Source of the DNA: Comamonas testosteroni ATCC 11996
Lineage (GTDB): Bacteria > Pseudomonadota > Gammaproteobacteria > Burkholderiales > Burkholderiaceae_C
DNA length: 64,000 nt
Reading direction: 5' to 3'
Assembly: GCF_000241525.1 (NCBI RefSeq)
Contig: NZ_AHIL01000012.1
Coordinates: 124,001 to 188,000, forward strand
In this document: positions 44,521-52,734 of the stretch, piece after piece
How positions within the stretch are numbered: the stretch's first letter is position 1
Layout: the number at the start of each line of letters is the position of its first letter
Translations under genes and position numbers: made by a program
The notes under the pieces: model-generated
Database searches by the model: none
Told to the model about the DNA's origin: nothing
The model's input: only the letters and a program-made list of their open reading frames with translations

Positions 44521-45366
44521 TCACAGATGCATGCGGCCCGAAGCACTCAGCAACTGGCTGATGTGGCGCGTAGCGGCCAGCAGTTGAGGCAGCAGCCGCT
44601 CGCGCATCATCTGCTCGCTGGTGCGGTTGGCCTGGCCACTGATATTGAGCGCCGCCACGGTCTGGCCGCGCGCATTGCGTATGGGGGCGGCAATCGAGAT
44701 CAGGCCCTCCTCCAGCTCCTGGTTGAGCAGGGCCCAGCCCTGCTCGCGCACGCGGGCAATCTCGGCATGCAGCTCGTCGTCGCTGGTCAGCGTGTGGCGC
44801 GTGAAGGCGCGCTTCTCGCGCCGGGCCATCAGCGCCCGCAGTTCATCGGGGGGCAGTGCCGCCAGCAGCACCCGGCCCATGGATGTCCAGAAGGCGGGCA
44901 GTCGCGAGCCCACGCCCAGATTGGTGCTCATGATCTTGTGCGTGTGCACGCGAAGCACATAGACCACGTCCAGGCCTTCGAGTACGGCGGCCGAGCATGA
45001 CTCCTTGACCTCGTCCACCAGCGCCTCCATGGCCGGCTCGGCCAGATTCCACAGCGGCGTGGAGCTCAGATAGGCAAAGCCCAGATCCAGGATGCGCGGC
45101 GTGAGTGCGTAGTACTTGCCGTCGCTGCGCACATAGCCCAGCGTCTGCAGCGTCAGCAGGATGCGCCTTGCACCGGCTCGCGTCAGACCCGTGGCGGCAG
45201 CCACCTCGCTGAGCGTCTGCTCCGGCGCCCTGGCGCTGAACGAGCGTATGACTTCCAGCCCCCGGGCAAAGGACTGCACATAGCTGTCGCCGGGCTTGAG
45301 CGGGGCCGCATCGGCCTCCCCAGGGGTTTTCCCTGATGTGGTTTTTACAGTCTCCATTTTCTTCAT
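44521..45366 (-). CDS. IclR-family regulator of the beta-ketoadipate operon (PcaR/PcaU-like)
   Basis: A 281-residue regulator with an N-terminal winged helix (about 30-95: S-F-A-R-G-L-E-V-I near 33, L-S-E-V-A-A-A-T-G-L-T-R-A-G-A-R-R near 52-68) and a C-terminal effector domain including T-S-M-G-R-V-L-L-A-A-L and L-I-S-I-A-A-P-I-R-N. The PcaR/PcaU/CatR branch responds to aromatic catabolic intermediates. It is divergent from pcaI, with repeated GCGAACA sites between them. Two Met codons (45366 and 45357) could start it. Confidence 0.92.
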   Translation of the reverse strand: MKKMETVKTTSGKTPGEADAAPLKPGDSYVQSFARGLEVIRSFSARAPEQTLSEVAAATGLTRAGARRILLTLQTLGYVRSDGKYYALTPRILDLGFAYLSSTPLWNLAEPAMEALVDEVKESCSAAVLEGLDVVYVLRVHTHKIMSTNLGVGSRLPAFWTSMGRVLLAALPPDELRALMARREKRAFTRHTLTSDDELHAEIARVREQGWALLNQELEEGLISIAAPIRNARGQTVAALNISGQANRTSEQMMRERLLPQLLAATRHISQLLSASGRMHL

Positions 45367-45386
45367 CCTTTCCTACAATTCTTTTA

Positions 45387-45420
45387 GCGAACAAATGTTC
45401 TATATGCGAACATTTTAGCG
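45387..45420. promoter_or_regulatory. Probable IclR operator between the regulator gene and pcaI
   Basis: TAGCGAACAAATGTTC is followed by ATGCGAACATTTTAGCG: GCGAACA occurs twice in the same direction and GAACA-AA-TGTTC forms a palindrome. Repeats of about 10 bases with a partial third copy are typical of PcaU/PcaR-type binding sites, and the position between the divergent genes fits. Confidence 0.65.
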
Positions 45421-45460
45421 CCAATGGCGCAAGTCTTTGTATTGAAAATTGGAGACACCC

Positions 45461-46162
45461 ATGATCAACAAGATCGCCGACTCGGTCGCTCAGGCCCTGT
45501 CAGGCATTCAAGATGGCTCCACCGTGCTCATCGGCGGCTTCGGCACCTCGGGCATCCCCGGCGAGCTGATCGACGGCCTGATCGCACAGGGTGCACGCGA
45601 GCTTACCGTGGTCAACAACAATGCCGGTAATGGCGACACCGGTCTGGCCGCCCTGCTCAAGACCGGCCAGGTACGCAAGATCATCTGCAGCTTCCCGCGC
45701 CAGGTGGACAGTTGGGTCTTCGACGAGCTGTACCGCAGCGGCAAGATCGAGCTCGAGCTGGTGGCCCAGGGCAATCTGGCCGAGCGCATGCGCGCCGCCG
45801 CCGCAGGCATAGGCGCTTTCTTCTGCCCCACGGCCTATGGCACCGAACTCGCCAAAGGCAAGGAAACGCGCGAGATCAACGGCAAGCACTATGTGCTGGA
45901 GTACCCGATCCATGGCGATGTGGCGCTGATCAAGGCCGAAAAAGGCGATCGCTGGGGCAATCTGACCTACCGCATGTCGGCGCGCAACTTCGGCCCCGTG
46001 ATGGCTTCGGCCGCCAAGTTCACCGTGGCCACCGTGCATGACATCGTGGAGCTCGGCCAGCTTGACCCCGAATCCGTGGTCACCCCGGGCATCTATGTGA
46101 GCCAGGTGGTGAAGATCGAGCGCGTGGCCACCCAGGCCGGCGGCTTCAAGAAGGCGGCCTGA
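45461..46162 (+). CDS. pcaI: 3-oxoadipate CoA-transferase subunit A
   Basis: Alpha subunit of the enzyme that moves CoA from succinyl-CoA to 3-oxoadipate. The 233-residue protein has the G-G-F-G-T-S-G-I-P glycine motif near 24-32 and V-N-N-N-A-G-N-G-D-T-G near 50-60. The ATG at 45461 follows GGAGA at six bases. It is the first gene of the catabolic operon; pcaJ follows after 31 bases. Confidence 0.96.
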   Translation: MINKIADSVAQALSGIQDGSTVLIGGFGTSGIPGELIDGLIAQGARELTVVNNNAGNGDTGLAALLKTGQVRKIICSFPRQVDSWVFDELYRSGKIELELVAQGNLAERMRAAAAGIGAFFCPTAYGTELAKGKETREINGKHYVLEYPIHGDVALIKAEKGDRWGNLTYRMSARNFGPVMASAAKFTVATVHDIVELGQLDPESVVTPGIYVSQVVKIERVATQAGGFKKAA

Positions 46163-46193
46163 GCCAGCCAAGGTCCAGCAAGGAGATACAAGC

Positions 46194-46835
46194 GTGAGCT
46201 ATCAAAAACGAAGCAAGGACGAACTGGCCCTGCGCGTGGCCCAGGACATTCATGACGGTGCCTATGTGAATCTGGGCATAGGCCAGCCCACCCTGGTGGC
46301 CAACCACATTCCCGCAGGACGCGAAATCGTGCTGCAAAGCGAGAACGGCATTCTGGGCATGGGCCCGGCACCGGCTGCCGGCTCCGAAGACTACGACCTG
46401 ACCAATGCCGGCAAGCAGCCTGTGACCCTGCTGCCCGGCGGCAGCTATTTCCACCACGCCGACAGCTTCGCCATGATGCGCGGCGGCCACCTGGACATCT
46501 GCGTGCTCGGAGCCTTCCAGGTTTCGGCCACGGGCGACCTGGCCAACTGGAGCACGGGCGAGCCCGGTGCCATTCCCGCCGTGGGCGGAGCCATGGACCT
46601 GGCCATTGGCGCCAAGCAGACCTGGGTGATGATGGATCTGCTCACCAAAAAGGGCGAGAGCAAGGTCGTGGCCCAGTGCAGCTACCCGCTGACCGGCCTG
46701 GGCTGTGTCAAACGCATCTACACAGATCTGTGCACCCTGGCATGCACAGCCGAGGGGCTGCGCCTGATCGACAAGGTCGAAGGCCTGGAGCACGCCGAAC
46801 TCGAGCGCATCGTCGGCCTGCCCATTGCGGCCTGA
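46194..46835 (+). CDS. pcaJ: 3-oxoadipate CoA-transferase subunit B
   Basis: Beta subunit of the 3-oxoadipate CoA-transferase. The 213-residue protein carries N-L-G-I-G-Q-P-T near 30-37 and the catalytic Glu in L-Q-S-E-N-G-I-L-G near 49-57. It starts with GTG after a strong AAGGAG site. The conserved K-Q-T-W-V-M-M-D region near 143-150 is intact. Confidence 0.96.
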   Translation: MSYQKRSKDELALRVAQDIHDGAYVNLGIGQPTLVANHIPAGREIVLQSENGILGMGPAPAAGSEDYDLTNAGKQPVTLLPGGSYFHHADSFAMMRGGHLDICVLGAFQVSATGDLANWSTGEPGAIPAVGGAMDLAIGAKQTWVMMDLLTKKGESKVVAQCSYPLTGLGCVKRIYTDLCTLACTAEGLRLIDKVEGLEHAELERIVGLPIAA

Positions 46836-46914
46836 GCGGCCTGAGCGGCCCGCTGACGGCCTTCAGGTCAATCCGGTCTGCACCAGAAGTTCAATTTCAT
46901 AACGGAGACATGCC

Positions 46915-48126
46915 ATGAGCAACCAGAACCAAGCCTTTATCTGCGACGCCATCCGCACCCCCTTCGGTCGCTACGGCGGAGCGCTGTCCAGCGTGCGCAC
47001 CGATGATCTGGGCGCCTTGCCCATCAAGGCGCTGATGCAGCGCAACCCCGACGTGGACTGGACCGCCGTGGCCGATGTGCTCTATGGCTGTGCCAATCAG
47101 GCCGGCGAGGACAACCGCAACGTGGCCCGCATGTCGGCGCTGCTGGCCGGCCTGCCCATCGACGTGCCCGGAGCCACCATCAACCGCCTGTGCGGCTCGG
47201 GCCTTGACGCTGTCGGCACGGCCGCGCGTGCCATCAAGTCCGGCGAAGCCCGCCTGATGATTGCCGGCGGCGTGGAAAGCATGAGCCGCGCCCCCTTCGT
47301 CATGCCCAAGGCCGAGTCCGCCTTCAGCCGCAGCAATGCTGTCTACGACACCACCATCGGCTGGCGCTTTGTCAACAAGCTGATGAAAGCCCAGTTCGGC
47401 GTGGACTCCATGCCCGAGACCGCCGAAAACGTGGCCGACGATTTCGGGATCGAACGCGAAGCCCAGGACAGCATGGCCCTGGCCAGCCAGGAAAAGGCAG
47501 CGGCCGCAATTGCCGCCGGCCATCTGGCACGTGAGATCGTGCCCGTGTCCATCGCCCAGAAGAAGGGCGACCCCATTGTCGTGAGCCAGGACGAACACCC
47601 CCGAGCCACCACCATCGAGGCACTGGCCAGGCTCAAGGGCGTGGTACGCCCAGATGGCACGGTCACGGCCGGCAACGCCAGCGGCGTCAACGACGGTGCC
47701 TGCGCACTGCTGCTGGCCAACGAGGAGGCAGCCAAACAGTACGGCCTGGTGCCGCGCGCCCGTGTGGTCGGCATGGCCGTGGCCGGCGTCGCGCCGCGCA
47801 TCATGGGCTTCGGCCCCGCTCCCGCCGTGCGCAAGGTGCTGGCCCAGACCGGCCTGACTCTTGAGCAAATGGATGTCATCGAGCTCAACGAAGCTTTTGC
47901 TGCACAGGGCCTGGCCGTGCTGCGCGACCTGGGCATTGCCGACGACGACCGCCGTGTCAACCAGTGGGGCGGCGCCATCGCCCTGGGTCACCCTCTGGGC
48001 GCATCGGGCGCCCGCCTGGCCACCACGGCCGTGAACCAGTTGCATGCCTTTGGCGGGCGCTACGCGCTGTGCACCATGTGCATCGGCGTGGGCCAGGGCA
48101 TTGCCGTGGTGCTCGAACGCGTCTGA
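46915..48126 (+). CDS. pcaF: 3-oxoadipyl-CoA thiolase
   Basis: Cleaves 3-oxoadipyl-CoA to succinyl-CoA and acetyl-CoA. The 403-residue thiolase has the acyl-binding Cys93 in N-R-L-C-G-S-G, G-G-V-E-S-M-S near 120, His359 in A-L-G-H-P-L-G-A-S-G and Cys389 in C-T-M-C-I-G-V-G-Q-G. The E-D-N-R-N-V region is typical of the PcaF branch. An AGACATGCC context with CGGAGA precedes the start. Confidence 0.96.
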   Translation: MSNQNQAFICDAIRTPFGRYGGALSSVRTDDLGALPIKALMQRNPDVDWTAVADVLYGCANQAGEDNRNVARMSALLAGLPIDVPGATINRLCGSGLDAVGTAARAIKSGEARLMIAGGVESMSRAPFVMPKAESAFSRSNAVYDTTIGWRFVNKLMKAQFGVDSMPETAENVADDFGIEREAQDSMALASQEKAAAAIAAGHLAREIVPVSIAQKKGDPIVVSQDEHPRATTIEALARLKGVVRPDGTVTAGNASGVNDGACALLLANEEAAKQYGLVPRARVVGMAVAGVAPRIMGFGPAPAVRKVLAQTGLTLEQMDVIELNEAFAAQGLAVLRDLGIADDDRRVNQWGGAIALGHPLGASGARLATTAVNQLHAFGGRYALCTMCIGVGQGIAVVLERV

Positions 48127-48141
48127 TTCCGACTGCGGCAG

Positions 48142-48159
48142 GGCCGGATCAGTCCGGCC
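48142..48159 (+). other. Intercistronic hairpin after pcaF
   Basis: GGCCGGA and TCCGGCC are perfect arms around TCAG, with the outer CGGCAG / CTGCCG able to extend the stem over a small bulge. No T-run follows. It lies 15 bases after the pcaF stop and could stabilise the upstream mRNA or attenuate downstream genes. Confidence 0.55.
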
Positions 48160-48291
48160 TGCTGCCGCCCCCTTGCCTCTTACACCAAAACAACGACCGC
48201 TGACGTGCACCTCCTCTCTGAGGTGTGCCACCGCGGCAGCCCGCGCCCCGGCCATTGGCCGGCGGTGTCTTGCCTTTTTCCGGAGACCTAG

Positions 48292-49287
48292 ATGTTCAAT
48301 TCCCTTTCCTTCTCGCGCCGCCGCAGCCTGCAGACCCTGGCAGCAACCGCCCTGTTCGCTCTTGGCGCTGCTCCCGCCATGGCCCAGGCGTCCTATCCCA
48401 GCAAGCCCATCACCATGATCGTGCCCTTCTCGGCCGGCGGCACGACCGACATTCTGGCGCGCGTGGTGGGTCAGGCCCTGAGTACCGAACTGGGCCAGAG
48501 CATCATCATCGACAACCGCCCCGGCGCAGGCGGCAATATCGGCGGCCAGGCCGCAGCCCGTGCAGCCGGCGACGGCTACACCCTGTTCATGGGAACGGTT
48601 GGTACGCACGCCATCAACGAAGCCCTGTACAAGAAGATGCCCTTCGACCCGGTCAAGGACTTCGCTCCGCTGACTCGCGTCGCCAATGTGCCCAATCTGC
48701 TGGTGGCCCACCCCAGCCAGCCATTCAAGACCGTCAAGGAAATGATGGCCTACGCCAAGGCCAATCCCGGCAAGCTGAATTTCGGCTCCTCGGGCTCGGG
48801 CAGCTCCATCCATCTGTCGGGCGAACTGTTCAAGTCCATGACCCGCCTGGACATGGTGCATGTGCCCTACAAGGGCAGCGCGCCGGCCATCACCGACCTG
48901 CTGGGCAACCAGATCGCCATCATGTTCGACAACATGCCCTCGGCCATCCAGCATGTGCGCTCGGGCAAGCTGCGCCCCATCGCCGTGACCACGGCCAAGC
49001 GCTCTCCCGAGCTGCCCGATGTACCCACCGTGGCCGAAGCTGGCGTGCCCGGCTATGAGGCCACCTCCTGGTTCGGTCTGTTCGTGCCTGTCAAGACACC
49101 GGCCGACATCCAGCAAAAACTGCATGCTGCCATTGCCAAGGTGCTCAAGGATCCCGCCGTGATCAAGAAGATCAACGACCAGGGCGGCGAAGTCGTGATC
49201 GATACCCAGGACGGCTTTGCCAAGTTCATCGATGCCGAAGCCAAGAAGTGGGGCAAGGTCGTCAAGGACTCCGGCGCCAGCGTTTGA
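48292..49287 (+). CDS. Bug-family tripartite tricarboxylate transporter substrate-binding protein
   Basis: A 331-residue periplasmic binding protein with a signal peptide containing R-R-R-S-L-Q (cleavage near A-M-A-Q, residue 32). Family features: S-Y-P-S-K-P-I-T-M-I-V-P-F near 34-46, G-G-T-T-D-I-L-A-R near 49-57 and N-R-P-G-A-G-G-N-I-G near 77-86. No membrane subunits (TctA/TctB) are nearby, which is common for this large paralogous family in Burkholderiales. It may bind a carboxylic acid entering the operon's pathway. Confidence 0.93.
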   Translation: MFNSLSFSRRRSLQTLAATALFALGAAPAMAQASYPSKPITMIVPFSAGGTTDILARVVGQALSTELGQSIIIDNRPGAGGNIGGQAAARAAGDGYTLFMGTVGTHAINEALYKKMPFDPVKDFAPLTRVANVPNLLVAHPSQPFKTVKEMMAYAKANPGKLNFGSSGSGSSIHLSGELFKSMTRLDMVHVPYKGSAPAITDLLGNQIAIMFDNMPSAIQHVRSGKLRPIAVTTAKRSPELPDVPTVAEAGVPGYEATSWFGLFVPVKTPADIQQKLHAAIAKVLKDPAVIKKINDQGGEVVIDTQDGFAKFIDAEAKKWGKVVKDSGASV

Positions 49288-49295
49288 GATCCAAC

Positions 49296-49400
49296 ACCCC
49301 CCCTGAGCCGCTGCGCGGCTTCCCCCGTGGCACGGCTCCCTCTCCTTCGGGAGGGGAACACAGCCCGCGCTGCGGGGCGGCGCGGCCGACAAGGCCCTTG
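49296..49400. repeat. GC-rich intergenic repeat, copy 1
   Basis: Contains CCTGAGCCGCTGCGCGGCTT, GCACGGC, CTCTCCTTCGGGAGGGGA and CGCTGCGGGGCGGC in this order. The same blocks occur at 52515-52640. It lies between the Bug gene and pcaD and forms several short hairpins. Confidence 0.6.
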
Positions 49401-49468
49401 CTCGGTTGCCCCCTGACCCAGGCCGCACCACTGCGGCGCGCTTCTTTCCACGCCTTTTACGAGCCTGT

Positions 49469-50266
49469 ATGACCACCTCCCTGCTCTCCACCGCCAGCGG
49501 TGATTTCCGCATTGATCTGCAAGGCCCTGCCGACGCCCCCGTGCTGGTGCTGTCCAACTCCCTGGGCACCACGCTGGAGATGTGGGATGCACAGGCAGCT
49601 GCCCTGCGCAGCGAATTTCGCGTGCTGCGCTACGACACGCGCGGCCATGGCGCCAGCGTCTGCAACGACGGCCCCTACAGCTTTGACCAGTTGGGCCGCG
49701 ATGTGCTGGCCATCCTCGACGCGCTGCAGGTACAGCAGGCGCATTTCTGCGGCATCTCCATGGGCGGCCTGACCGGCCTGTGGCTGGGTGTCAATGCCGG
49801 CCAGCGCCTGCGCAGCCTCACCGTGGCCAACAGCGCCGCCAGAATCGGCGTGGAGTCGGCCTGGCTGGAGCGTGCCGCCCAGGTGCGCGCCAACGGCGCA
49901 GCCGGCATGCATGCCCTGGCCGAATCGTCGCCCGGCCGCTGGTTCACGCCCGGCTTTGCGGCTGCCCAGCCGGCCGTGGTGCAACGCGCCCAGGCCTGGA
50001 TCGCCAGCATCGCCCCCGAAGGCTATGCCAGCTGCTGTGAAGCACTGGCCCGCGAGGACCTGCGCGAAGCGATTGCCGCCATCGCCACGCCCACGCTGCT
50101 CGTGGCCGGCGCGCATGACCCCGTGACCACGGTGGCCGATGCCCAGGCCATGCAGGCCGCCATCGCCGGCTCGCAGTTGGTCGAGCTGCAGGCCTCACAC
50201 CTGTCCAATCTGGAGGCGCCCGAGGCCTTCGAACAAGCCCTTGCCGGCTTTGCACGCCAGCACTGA
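49469..50266 (+). CDS. pcaD: 3-oxoadipate enol-lactonase
   Basis: Hydrolyses 3-oxoadipate enol-lactone to 3-oxoadipate. The 265-residue alpha/beta hydrolase shows V-L-S-N-S-L-G-T-T-L-E-M-W near 27-39, nucleophile Ser97 in C-G-I-S-M-G-G, a likely Asp217 in G-A-H-D-P-V and His244 in A-S-H-L-S-N, completing the triad. The ATG at 49469 begins right at the family N-terminus; upstream in-frame sequence is repeat DNA. Confidence 0.93.
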   Translation: MTTSLLSTASGDFRIDLQGPADAPVLVLSNSLGTTLEMWDAQAAALRSEFRVLRYDTRGHGASVCNDGPYSFDQLGRDVLAILDALQVQQAHFCGISMGGLTGLWLGVNAGQRLRSLTVANSAARIGVESAWLERAAQVRANGAAGMHALAESSPGRWFTPGFAAAQPAVVQRAQAWIASIAPEGYASCCEALAREDLREAIAAIATPTLLVAGAHDPVTTVADAQAMQAAIAGSQLVELQASHLSNLEAPEAFEQALAGFARQH

Positions 50267-50334
50267 CCGACGCCGCGACGACCGGCTGCCCTTCTGTGGC
50301 AGCGGCCGCCACGGCCTGTGACACGGAGACCGCC

Positions 50335-51396
50335 ATGCCCACACTCTCCCGCCGCTGGAGACACCGCCCCGAAGGCTCGACCTGGGGCGATTTCGGTGAA
50401 GACGACCAGCTCGGCCGCCTGAACCTGCTGACCCCCGAAAAAGTCCGCCAAGGCGTGGCCGAAGTGCAGACCGGCCAGCGCTTTGCGCTGAGCCTGCCGC
50501 TGGACTACCCGGGCGGCAGCGCCCTCAATCCCAACCGCAAGCCCCCGGTGCTGCGTCCGCTGCAGCGCAAGGGCCGCGTCAATTTCAACTGCCTGCTGCA
50601 GGAGCTTGAGCCCGGCCGCACCGATGTGCTCTCGGACGATATGGTCATCCTGTCGCTGCAGTACTCCACGCAGTGGGACGGCCTGGCCCATGTGGGCGCC
50701 CTGTTCGATGCCAACGGCGACGGTCTGCCCGAGCCGCTGTACTACAACGGCTTTGCTGCGGGTATCGACATCGTGGGCCCGGCCGACGTGAGCGGCACCG
50801 GCATTCCTGCGCGCCTGGACGACAACGCCAGCACCAGCTGTGCCAAGGCCCTGGGCATTGAAGGCATGGCCCGCAACGGGGTGCAGGGCCGCGGGGTGAT
50901 GGTGGACCTGCGCGCCCACTTCGGCGACGCCCGCACCGTGGTCGGCTACGAGCAGCTGATGCAGGCCATCGCCGCCGACGGCGTGCAGATCGAGCCCGGC
51001 GACATGCTGTGCCTGCACACAGGCTTTGCCCAGCGGGTGCTGGACATGCACAAAAACCCCGACCCCGAGGTGCTGGAGCACGCCTGCGCCGTGCTCGACG
51101 GGCGCGATGCGCGCCTGCTGCAGTGGATCACCGACAGCCAGATCGCCGTCATCGCCACCGACAACTACGCGGTCGAGGCCTTCCCCGCGCGCCCCGGCGC
51201 TGCCTGCTGCGCGGCCCTGCCGCTGCACGAGCATTGCCTGTTCAAGCTGGGCGTACACCTGGGCGAATTGTGGCACCTGACGCCGCTGGCGCACTGGCTG
51301 CGCGAGCACGGCCGCCACCGCTTTCTGCTCACGGCACCGCCGCTGAACCTGCCGGGTGCCATCGCCTCGCCGGTCACGCCCGTCGCCACGGTCTGA
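50335..51396 (+). CDS. Cyclase family protein (kynurenine formamidase/isatin hydrolase-like metal hydrolase)
   Basis: A 353-residue protein of the PF04199 cyclase family. The metal-binding motif appears as S-T-Q-W-D-G-L-A-H near residues 108-116, the variant found in the longer members, and the first part has G-T-W-G-D-F-G-E-D-D-Q-L-G-R-L-N typical of that group. Family members hydrolyse amides or lactones with Mn or Zn. The ATG at 50335 follows GGAG at seven bases. In this operon it might open a lactone or cyclic intermediate, but no substrate is evident. Confidence 0.88.
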   Translation: MPTLSRRWRHRPEGSTWGDFGEDDQLGRLNLLTPEKVRQGVAEVQTGQRFALSLPLDYPGGSALNPNRKPPVLRPLQRKGRVNFNCLLQELEPGRTDVLSDDMVILSLQYSTQWDGLAHVGALFDANGDGLPEPLYYNGFAAGIDIVGPADVSGTGIPARLDDNASTSCAKALGIEGMARNGVQGRGVMVDLRAHFGDARTVVGYEQLMQAIAADGVQIEPGDMLCLHTGFAQRVLDMHKNPDPEVLEHACAVLDGRDARLLQWITDSQIAVIATDNYAVEAFPARPGAACCAALPLHEHCLFKLGVHLGELWHLTPLAHWLREHGRHRFLLTAPPLNLPGAIASPVTPVATV

Positions 51397-51415
51397 GCCC
51401 AACACCGGAGCCTTT

Positions 51416-51724
51416 ATGCCCTTCATCATCGAAACCTTCGACAAGCCCGGTCACCAGGCCGTGCGCCAGGCCCATCGCCCCGCGCACCTGCGCTTTCTGG
51501 ACACCCACAAGCACCTGCTGCTGGCCTGCGGCGCCAAGCTGGCCGACGACGGCAGCGACCTCGGAGGCGGCCTGTACGTGGTGGAGCTGGACACGCGCGA
51601 AGCAGCCCAGTCCTTCATAGAGTCCGACCCCTTCTTCGCTGCCGGCCTGTTCGAGCGCGTGTCCATCACCCGCTGGCGCAAAGCCTATGTCGCCGGCACC
51701 AGCCACCTACCTGCGGCGGCCTAG
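51416..51724 (+). CDS. YciI-like protein
   Basis: A 102-residue alpha/beta ferredoxin-like protein: M-P-F-I-I-E-T-F-D at the start, A-H-L-R-F-L-D-T-H-K near 27-36 with the His-Asp pair typical of YciI proteins, and S-D-P-F-F-A-A-G-L-F near 72-81. The family includes catalytic dienelactone/muconolactone-type isomerases and dehalogenases as well as proteins of unknown role. The start follows CGGAG at six bases and is 19 bases after the cyclase gene. Confidence 0.85.
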   Translation: MPFIIETFDKPGHQAVRQAHRPAHLRFLDTHKHLLLACGAKLADDGSDLGGGLYVVELDTREAAQSFIESDPFFAAGLFERVSITRWRKAYVAGTSHLPAAA

Positions 51725-51776
51725 CGCAAGTCCGACAGCCCAGCCCTTTCCCCGCACTCCGTCCGAAAGTATTGCC

Positions 51777-52514
51777 ATGTCTTCCCAGAACGCTTCCCTT
51801 CCGCTCCGCCCCCGTGTGCTGATCACCGGCGGCGGAGCCGGCATCGGCGCCGCCGCTGCACAGCGCTGCCGCGCCGACGGCTACGAACCCATCATCATCG
51901 ACCGAGTGGTCGACCATGTGCCCGGCGGCATCCAGGCCGACCTCAGCAATACCGAGGACACGGCGCGCGCCCTGCGTCAGGCTCTGGAAGGCGGCCCCAT
52001 CACACGCCTGGTCAACAACGTGGGCGTGGTCGTACCCAATGACGCCGCGTCCCAGACCCTGGCCGAGTTCGACCTGGCCGTCTCGCTGAACCTGCGCTGC
52101 GCCTTCCAGTGCATGCAGGCTCTGCTGCCCGGCATGAAGGAGGCGGGCTTCGGGCGCATCGTCAACATGTCCTCGCGCGCCGCGCTGGGCAAGGACTTGC
52201 GCACCGCCTACGCTGCCACCAAGGCCGGCCTGATCGGCATGACGCGCGTCTGGGCGCTGGAGCTGGGACAGTGGGGCATCACGGCCAACGCCATAGGCCC
52301 CGGCCCCATCCGCACCGAGCTGTTCGACAAGGCCAATCCGCCCGATGCACCGCGCACGCAGAAGATCATCCAGTCCGTACCCGTCAAGCGGGTGGGCACT
52401 CCCGAGGATGTGGCCCATGCCGTGTCCTACATGCTCGACGAGCGCAGTGGCTTTGTGACCGGACAGGTGCTCTATGTCTGCGGCGGGATGACCGTCGGCG
52501 TGGCGTCCGTATGA
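51777..52514 (+). CDS. Short-chain dehydrogenase/reductase family oxidoreductase
   Basis: A 245-residue classical SDR. Cofactor loop T-G-G-G-A-G-I-G at 17-24, N-N-V-G at 80-83, Ser132/133 and the Tyr145-x3-Lys149 catalytic pair in Y-A-A-T-K, and the C-terminal G-P-G-P-I-R-T-E-L. An Asp near 42 (I-I-D-R) suggests NAD rather than NADP preference. It lies between the YciI-like gene and the transporter gene; the ribosome-binding site is weak (GAAAG). The substrate is unknown. Confidence 0.9.
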   Translation: MSSQNASLPLRPRVLITGGGAGIGAAAAQRCRADGYEPIIIDRVVDHVPGGIQADLSNTEDTARALRQALEGGPITRLVNNVGVVVPNDAASQTLAEFDLAVSLNLRCAFQCMQALLPGMKEAGFGRIVNMSSRAALGKDLRTAYAATKAGLIGMTRVWALELGQWGITANAIGPGPIRTELFDKANPPDAPRTQKIIQSVPVKRVGTPEDVAHAVSYMLDERSGFVTGQVLYVCGGMTVGVASV

Positions 52515-52640
52515 ACGCCTCCTGAGCCGCGCTGCGGCTTGCCTGCATGCACGGCGCCCTCTCTCGCTGCGCGGGAGGGGACGACGCCCACGCTGCGGGA
52601 CGGCCCTGGCTCGGCGTCTCTGACGCGAGCCCTGCCAGCC
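52515..52640. repeat. GC-rich intergenic repeat, copy 2
   Basis: Contains CCTGAGCCGCGCTGCGGCTT, GCACGGC, CCTCTCTCGCTGCGCGGGAG and CGCTGCGGGACGGC in the same order as the copy at 49296-49400. It fills most of the 220-base gap between the SDR and the transporter genes. Confidence 0.6.
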
Positions 52641-52734
52641 CCACTTGCGCAAAGCCACGTTCCAGCCCTGCGCCCCCGCGGCGCAGGCGCCTTCTTCTCC
52701 CCATAAATCATTCCAACCCTGGAGACCGGCACCC

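Noticed and set aside
46897-49572. An 891-codon open frame on the minus strand
   Set aside because: It is antisense to pcaF and the Bug gene, which have clear motifs; the translation has no recognisable domain.
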